A stretch of 64,000 bases of DNA, from positions 90,317,468 to 90,381,467 of the forward strand of contig NC_088796.1 of assembly GCF_011386835.1 (NCBI RefSeq), in the 5' to 3' direction. Positions 12,501-21,800 of the stretch are shown piece after piece (within the stretch, counting starts at the first letter, position 1; every line of letters starts with the position of its first letter). A model generated the notes under the pieces. That model saw only the letters and a list, made by a program, of their open reading frames with translations, was not told the DNA's origin and searched no databases. The DNA is from Chrysemys picta bellii (Eukaryota > Chordata > Testudines > Emydidae). The translations under genes and the position numbers were made by a program.

Positions 12501-15500
12501 AATTTTTAATTAGGAAATTCAAAGGAATTAAAGTACAACAGTAGTAGCCTGGTTTGCTAGAGAAGAAAGTTTAGGTTTGGAGGTCTCTTCCAGCTGGTGT
12601 CCTGACAACCCTCCCTTGTTCTTTTATCTGTGGCATACTGTTTTTCTTCCTTGAGCCCCTAGTGCTTCTCCTTTCTAGATGACCATCACAATTCTGTCTT
12701 TAAACTGAAATAAGACTTTCAAACCTGCGTGACTTAAATCTTTAGTTAAATCAGTGTAATTTCTTGTGTAGATTAGGCCTTAGAGACAGCTGTCTAATAG
12801 CTGCCACTGAAACTGACATCAGTACTGTTCTGGATTGGCCAGCAGGAAACGCTTATTAAAAATACATCACCCTCATGACACAGTGGTCTGACATCTGTCA
12901 TGGGAAGCAAGAGACAAAACTGCCTCCAAATTTGTCTCTCACTGCAGGACAAAGCCTAGTTAAAACTTTCAAGACAGCTAGGCACATTCCGTTTCCTTTC
13001 CCACCACCCACACACTAAAAAAACAAAACTAATAAAAAGCATTGTTCTGTCTTTTTGTGTTTCATTTTCATTTTCCTTCTCCTGATGTAGCTTCATCTTC
13101 ACTATGCTAAAAAGATACACATTTGCAGACTGTCACTCTATTTCAGGATCCTAATAAGTTAGCTACTAAGTTCCTTTCTACTTAAAACAGAGAATTAAAG
13201 GTAGAAAATTGTAGCTCCCATGATTTTCTATTAATTAAGATTATGTATATAATGTACACACCCAGTTATGCATATTTATAGTGACTACTACTATAAATGT
13301 ACTTTCTATTAAGAAGATCAAGATCTTTTAAAGTTATTTTTTTATGTGCTGCTTTCTTGGAATACCCACACCTACCAGTTATCTAAATAACCATATAATT
13401 AAAAATTCCTACTGTTTAGAAAAACTTCAGTGGATGACTACCAGTTTTTCGCAGCTGGTTCTTATTATGTTAGGACATTGCTTGAGGAGATTTATCCATT
13501 AATAAGGGCTTCGCTTGACTTTTCACTGGGTTTTGTGAGAAGGAAACCTCACCTGAAATATCCCCAAATTTCCATTGTGACAATAAGGTATTTTGCTAGG
13601 GATATTCCCAGACTCCAGCACAGTGTGAGGTAGAAATTCTGCCAATCAGCATAATTAACTTAAATTGGGGTGAAGTAAGTTCCCTCTTACAGTGTATAGA
13701 CCCTTTCATGAGCCCTCCACTCAGTAATGTACTGTATTTAACCCACAGTGAAAAAGAAGAAAAATATCACTTATTTTTTTTTAAATATTTTTCTCAATTT
13801 GTAGTATGTTACTGCATTTTCTCTCAGAACAGTCAGAGTCTATATAATAAAATTAATTAACATATTAACAGTTGGGTATAGTGACTCTTGCCTAGCTTTT
13901 TAATTGAAATGGAGAGTGGCACCTCATTTCTGCTTTTATTTGTAGGAAGAACATGTCCTTTTCCAACTGGAAGAAGGGATTGAAGCGTTGGAGGCTGCCA
14001 TTGACTACAAGAATGAAAATATTCAGAATCGCCAGCTCTCACTTAGAGGCTCATCTCAAATCCTTACACAGAGCGAGGCCAATGTAATGGGAAAACTAGT
14101 TTCCCTGTCTGCTACTGAGCTTAGAGCAATTCTCTTCAAATACTTCAACAAGGTGTGTTTTGGCTGATGAATAATATTAAATTGAATTTTATTTTTCACT
14201 GGTGTCACAGGTAATAAAATGAAACCGTTAAATTGCTTAGAACTATCCCTCTCCCCCCCAAAAAGAACAAAATTTCATTTTAAAAGTTGTGTTTTCAGTG
14301 ACGATGGCTGAAGTTAGGCTCGGTCTCCCCTTTATTGAGCCACATACTGTGCAGTGTTTCTCACTTATGTAAAAGTTCAATACTATTTACAGGTCAGGTT
14401 TGTCAGCCTCCTTTCAGATGTTGCCAGCCTACACAGTGTTTACTTTCAGATGTGGAGGTAAGGGTTCCCTCCCTTTCCCAATGTGGTCCTGATCCTTCTA
14501 GCAGCAAGGAACTAAATGATTTAGGTGTTGCAGCACTGGGTGTTGCAGTGCCCAACTTCTTTTAGGTGCCCTGGCACATAATGGAATTCACAACCATGAG
14601 TTAGGCATCCACGCTCCCTAAACAGTGCATGGGCAGACTTAGGTGCGTAGAAAATGGAAATCACAAAAGCATGCACAATGAGTTGGGAACAGACTAAACT
14701 AGCCAGTGCTAAGGAGAGGGGTGAAACTCCTGAAAAAGACCATAGGTGCTTATCTCTACTTGGAGTTGGGGCTGACCTGGCTTAGGCACCTTTCTCAAGA
14801 AAAGTGAAGAGCAAGAGGTAATGATGGTGGGTGCCCGCCACCTTATAACTTTTAGCCCAGTAGTTAGAGCAATCACCCCAGATGTGAGAGACCCAAGTTC
14901 AGTTCACCCCTCTGCCTAATGTGGAGTAGGGATTTGAGTCTCCTACCTCTTGGAGAGTTCCCTAACCACTGGGCTATAGGTTATTCTGGGATTGGGCTCT
15001 CTCTCTCCTATTGAAGTTGTTCTACTGTGCATAAATATTTAAATATTCATTGGGCCAGAGAGCGAGATTGATTGACTCTTTAATAACTGTGTTTTCCATT
15101 ATTTTGTCTGGGATTGATGTCAGAATAACTGGCTGATAGTTATCTTGGTCATCCCATTTTGAATATTGGTGCAACATTAGCACTCTTCCAGTCTTTTAGA
15201 ATTAACCTGGCATTGCAAGATTTATTAAAAATTAACATCAGTGGGCCAGAGACCTTCTGAACAATTCTGTTAGAGCTCTGGGCTGCAAATTATCTGAGTT
15301 ACTGATTTTAAAATGTTTATCTCTAGATGATGTCAAACATCCTTCAGTTACTAGTGAACTTGAGAATACTTAATCATCCTCATTTGAGATGAGTGCATCC
15401 TGTTTCTTACCAAATACAGAACAGAAATATTTATTGAACACTTCTGTCTTTTTTTGTATCATTATTAACAATTTTACTATCTCCATCTAGTAATGAGTCT

Positions 15501-18500
15501 ATATCATTGCTAGGATTTCTTTTATGGAGATATCCCATCTCCTAGAACTGGAAGGGACCTTGAAAGGTCATCTAGTCCAGCCCCCAGCCTTCACTAGCAG
15601 TGTCCAAGTACTGATTTTGCCCCAGATTCCCAAGTGGCCCCCTCAAGGATTGAACTCACAACCCTGGGTTTAGCAGGCCAATGCTCAAACCACTGAGCTA
15701 TCCCTCCCCCCCCCCCCCCCATTTGTTTTTAATATACTTAAAACGCTTTATTGTCCTTGGACCTACTAGCAATGGATTCTTCCCTGATATCTTTAGCCTC
15801 TGATATCAATTTTCTGCATTTCCTAACTCCTAACTTATATCGATTGCTATTCTATGTATTTCCCACTTTTCCCATTTGTTATATACAACTTATTTCTAAT
15901 TGTTTCCTTCACTTTTGCCACTGAATCAGGATTTTCCTTTAGCCAAAATTGTTCTCTTTGATTGTGGAATCATGGCTTTTTGACCACCTAATAAACTCTC
16001 TTGGACACCTAATAAACTCTTCTTAGAAAATTCCCAATTTTCATTCACTTTTTTTTTTATTTATTTTTCCTCCCAATCAATTTTGCTCATAATTTTTCTC
16101 AGCTTTAGGAAATCAGCCCCTTTTTGAGGCTGTTTGTACATATGGAATGTAATCAGGTCATGATTGTTGGTGGTTGCCTAGGGACCAACTTCCTGTCCAG
16201 TAATTAATTAATCTTTGTGTCATGAGGTCCAAAACAGTTACTTCATGTTGGCAGCAATTCCTTTTATGTTAGAAAATTTATAATCTATAATACACCTCTA
16301 CCCTGATATAACACGACACGATATAACACAAATTCGGATATAACGCAGTAAAGTAGCGCTCCGGTGGATCAAAGCAAGTCCGATATAATGCGGTTTCACC
16401 TATAACACGGTAAGATTTTTTGGCTCCCAAGGACAGCGTTATATCGGGGTAGAGATGTATTTAGAAAAAAGAACGAGGAGTACTTGTGGCACCTTAGAGA
16501 CTAACTAACAAATTATGCCCAAATAAATTTATCTGTAAGGTGCCACAAGTACTCCTCGTTCTTTTTGCTGATACAGACTAACATGGCTACCACTCTGAAA
16601 CCTATAATATTTAGAAACTTGATGAGGATTTACTACTGGCTGCATGACACCTCCAGCATACATCTCCTAAATTGAAGTTCCCCATAAGAACCCAATTTTT
16701 CTTTCCATACATTACAGCCAGGTATCCAAGAAATAACTCATCCTGTTCTCTGGTTTGATTTGATTTTGTGGCAAGACACCTGGATACTGCAATATGTCGG
16801 TGTGACAGACTGCAAATTCTGTCGCAGTTCACTTTTTAATTTACATTTTTTAAATTAATTAAATCTGAAAATTAATAGTCATTGCATTTAGCACCTGTAT
16901 ATATTTTAATACTACATTCAGTTTATTTTATGCTGGCTCTGTTTTTTCAGTTTACAGTATACTACAGATTTCTTTATTGACAACATATAACTGCTTCACA
17001 AGTTTTCATGAAACAAGCTGGAGGTTTTGGCAGCTGAGTAGGTGACAACTGGGGCTTTTGCTACCTGAGGTGTGGGAGGCAGTTTGAGATTAGGAGAAGT
17101 ACATTAGCTAGATATTTTTGTTAAGATTAGTAGCAGTGAAATGCCTAACCACCTTGACATTTAAATTGTTGTTTTTAAGTTTCAGAGTAAACAATCCATT
17201 TAGCTGGATAGACAGGTCACACCTCATATTGTTACAGGCATTTACAAAATGAGGAAGACAACACAACATTAATTTACATTTGGTTCATATTGTTAAGGTT
17301 CTTCATAACCGTATGGGCTAGACACATAATTAAAAAAAAAAAGTGCAGCAATTTTCATGTTTGTGGAATCCACCAGGAGCAAGGAGGAGCCTTCTCTATA
17401 GTAAGCCTTTCATACTCTTGCTGTGGATGTGCAGTCTAGACCATTTTTTTTCCAATCAATGTGTGTATGGCTTAAAGACTTATTCCCCATGGGTTAATGA
17501 ATATTATATGCATCCAGTAAGTACAATAAAATGTTATTTAAAAAAAAGTACATCCTTCAAGATTTTCTCCTTTTTATTCAAAAAGGGCATTGGCTGAGCC
17601 TGTTTCGATTACCCATTACTAGGAATTATTTGTTAATCAAAATAAGAATATTTCTTTATTAGGTTGTTAGCCTACGTGAGGCAGAACGTAAATTACAGCT
17701 GCAGACTGAAGAGCTGGAAATGAGAGTCACAGAACAAGAAAACATAATACGTGAACTGGAATCGGCACTCGAACACCTCACGCTGCAGTGTGACAGGCGA
17801 CTAACCCTCCAGCAGAAAGAACATGAACAAAAGATACAGTTAATATTGCATCATTTCAAAGGTATTTGCTTCTTAGGGTCTGTACTGACAAACACTATTT
17901 ATTCGCTATTAAAAAATATTGCATTTCAGTTGAAACTTCATACATGTGTATCCACAACATATAGTTGTATTATTAATAAGCCCTGGTCTACACTACAAAC
18001 TTATGTTAGTATAACTACATTGCTCAGGGATGTGGATTTTCCACACCTGTGAGCAATGCAATTATAATTATATACAATGATAAAAATATACTGACGTAAC
18101 TCCTGGTGCAGACAGCGCTATGTCAACGGGAGGGCTTCTTCAGTCAACATAGCTACCGCTGCTCGGGGAAGTGGAGTACCTATGCCAACAGGAAAAGCTC
18201 TCCCCTCGGCGAAGGCAGTGTCTTCACTTAGGCCTTGGCTACACTCGGGTGGCAGCGCTGTGAAGTGCGAGTGTAGTCGCGCCGCGAGAGACCTCTCGCA
18301 GCGCTGTATGTACTCCACCCCTCCGAGGGGAGTAGCTTGCAGCGCTGCGAGCGAGCGTGCAGTGCTGCAGGCACTGATTACACTGGCGCTTTACAGCGCT
18401 GTACTCGCTGTGCTCAGGGGCGTGTTTTTTCACACCCCTGAGCACAGCAAGTTGCAGCTCTGTACAGCGCCAGTGTAGCCAAGGCCTAAGTGCCACAGCG

Positions 18501-18797
18501 GCACTGGTGCAGCTGCGCCATTGCACCACTATAAATGTAGACAAGCCCTAATTCTATTGCATGATAGAACGTTGGGGCACAGTCACAATAAAAGTTCTGG
18601 TATGAAAGGAAAACTCCGTTTTTACACTAGACACAGGAAATTGAATGACCTTTTTAAAAACTGTGGAACTTGTTGATATAAATGAGAATTAAAAGACCAT
18701 ATTTTGCATGTGTTACTCTCAGAATTCTCCCTAAAAAGTCAGTGGTCAAAAGTAGGCGCTGATTTTTGGGTACACAGCTTGAGACACCTTGGTTTTT

Positions 18798-18828
<31 letters not shown>

Positions 18829-21800
18829 GGTCTTGCCAGACATACCGCATATCAACAATACTTGATTTCAGTTATATTTGTGAATAGTCAAGTCCCAGGT
18901 GTCTCCTGTTGGATACCCAGAATCAGTGGTCATTTGTGCGGAACTACTTGTGTGAGTAAAGTGAGCAGGTCTTGGGCCAAAATCTTCAAACTGTGGAGAC
19001 ATGGGCTTTGAGTCCAATCTTTTAAGGTGCTAAGTGTTTCCTAGCTGGGTACCTTCAACTTCCAGGAGACACTTGGATTCTCCCATTTTCTGCTGCTGTG
19101 CAGCGGAATCCTGTTAAGAAGTAAATTATAACTTTTACAATGCGAATTCTAAACTTTTGGGGGGAAACTAGCAGTGGGCTGTAGGATGTAGTCTGTAATT
19201 TTGGATTCTGCATTATTCTTTGCATCTGTAAAAATGAAATAAACATTTTGAAGCTAAAATTAATGTTGTTATCTTAGAACAAGATGGTGAAAGTATTGCA
19301 GAAACCCTTAAACTGTATGAAGCTAAAGTCCAACAATTGGAAAAAGACTTGTTCTTCTATAAGAAAACCAGCAGAGAACTAAAGAAGAAACTGAAGGAGC
19401 TGGTGGGAGAGTCATTTTATCAGCTGGTGGCACCAACTAAAAGTATGTATTGTAGTCACAATAGAAACAATATACAACTTGTAATAGTAACATTTCAAAA
19501 ACAGCTAATGCAGAGAGTCTCAAGCTTTGAACTTTTTACATTTGAGAAGACTTGAGCAAAGCAGTTTTTCCTCAGTTTAATTTTTAATGGTGATATCTGT
19601 CCAGGAAGATTTATTGTTTCCATTGCTTTCAAGTGAAAGAAGGCATTTGTTTCCAGTCTCAATAGTCTGCAATATGTTATACCTCTAAAATTGCATCAGA
19701 TTATTATCTTGCTTTTCTGGCTTCTAACATTTTAGTATTCACTGTCTCAAATAGAGTTAAAAACAAAGGATTTTTACTAATTGAAAGCTTTCAAATGGTA
19801 CTGTAGTTGAGCCCACTGCAGGATGTTATTGTAAATGTTGAGGTAGACCAGTCCCTTTTTTAGATATGTGGTAGCATGTGATGTGTACCACTGACTCTGA
19901 GGCAAGCACTGTAGCTGCTTCAAGTATTATGCTACACAGATATTACTTACCTCTTGGTGGGTTCCCATTGAATACTCAGAGACTTCTAGTAAGTAAAAAA
20001 GGAATCTTTACTAGGTCTAGTAGAAAGGATGTAGATACCCTAGGTATCATGGTTTAAACAAATACAATAAAAAGATAAACACATTTGTTCCTAACTTGGC
20101 TCTAGAGTACAGCCCAGCAGAGGGGGAACCAAAGGCAACCGTACAGTGGAGGAGCTTCTCAGGCCTATTACCTAGGGTGCCCTTTCTAGTCCATCCTACC
20201 ATTAGAGGGTAATTAAGTATTGGCCTGTGTATCCTACTGGCCAATGTTCACTCCTATAGCGTGCCTAGTTGGGGGCCCTCCTCATGTTGTCTTTTTGTAA
20301 TCCTGTTTAAGTGGTTGCCGGCCTCATGTCTTCTGGTTACAGGCTACTCCCCCTGACCATCCCTCCAGAGAACCAGATCACTGATTCTAGCCTGCTGCTC
20401 ACTGGTCCTCTGTTTCTCCCTGAGCCCGATCAGTTCTGCTTCCAAAATGTCACCTTTTCTGGGCCATTCTGGGTAACATAGTGCCTCCTTTTGGCTGTAT
20501 GCTGATCTGGGTCCCTGTCTCCCCACTTGTCCCTTGAGTGTCTTATCATAGAATCACAGAATATTAGGGTTGGAAGAGAGCTCAGGAGGTCATCTAGTCC
20601 AATCCCCTGCTCAAAGCAGGACTGTAAGAGGGTCCAGACTCACCCCTGCGGCACCTCCTGCTGGTCGTCCAGGGAATTGGCTCACCAGTCTCTGGAGCGC
20701 CCTCTGCAGGCCAGTGATCCGCCTTTCCTCTTCTCTGGCCCCCGTGTCTCTCCCAGGACCCCGGTGCCCCTTGCTCTGGGTGCTGCCCCCTGGCAATACC
20801 CATACATATGCTAGGTCTCCCCTCCCAGGGGAACCCCCACCCACTAACCCCACCTCACCTCAGGATAAGGCCACTGCCAGTCACCAGCTAGCCCCCACTC
20901 TCTGGGGCAGACTGCAGTATAGGCCACTCATCATCTGCAAGGTTGGGTTTGGACCTGCTGCCTTGGCCTAGCCCTGGGCTGCCCTCTGCAACCCCCAGGA
21001 CCCCTTGGCCTATTACCAGGCCACAGCCTGGGGCTATCCAGGCTGCAGCTCCTCAGCCTTTCCCCAGCCCTGCTCCACTCAGGTACCCTGTCTAGCTCCC
21101 TGCAGCCAGGCCCTTCTCTTTCTGAAGGCAGAGAGAGACTCTACTGAGCTCTAGCCTCTTATATAGGCCAGCTGAAGCCTGATTGGGGCGTGGCCCCAGC
21201 TGCAGCCACTTCCCTCAATCAGCTCAGCCTTCATGCTACCTGCTCCCTGGGCTATCTCAGGCCCTTCCAGGCGGGAGCAGGTGTCCACCCTGCTACAAGG
21301 ACCAAAACCAACTAAATCATTCCAGCCAGGGCTTTGTCAACCCGGGCCTTAAAAACCTCTAAGGATGGAGATTCCACCACCTCCCTAGGTAACCCATTCC
21401 AGTGCTTCACCACCTTCCTAGTGAAATAGTGTTTCCTAATATCCAACCTAAACCTCCCCCACTGCAACTTAAGACCATCGCTTCTTGTTCTGTCATCTGC
21501 CACCACTGAGAACAGCCTAGCTCCATCCTCTTTGGAACCCCCTTTCAGGTAGTTGACAGTTGCTATCAAATCCCCCCTCACTCTTTTCTTCTGCAGACTA
21601 AATAACTCCAATTACCTCAGCCTCTCCTCATAAGTCACGTGCCCCAGCCCCCAATCATTTTCGTTGCCCTCCGTTGGACTCTCTCCAATTTGTCCACACC
21701 TCTTCTGTAGTCAGGGGACCAAAACTGGACGCAATACTCCAGATGTGGCCTCACCAATGCCGAATAGAGGGGAATAATCACTTCCCTTGATCTGCTGGCA

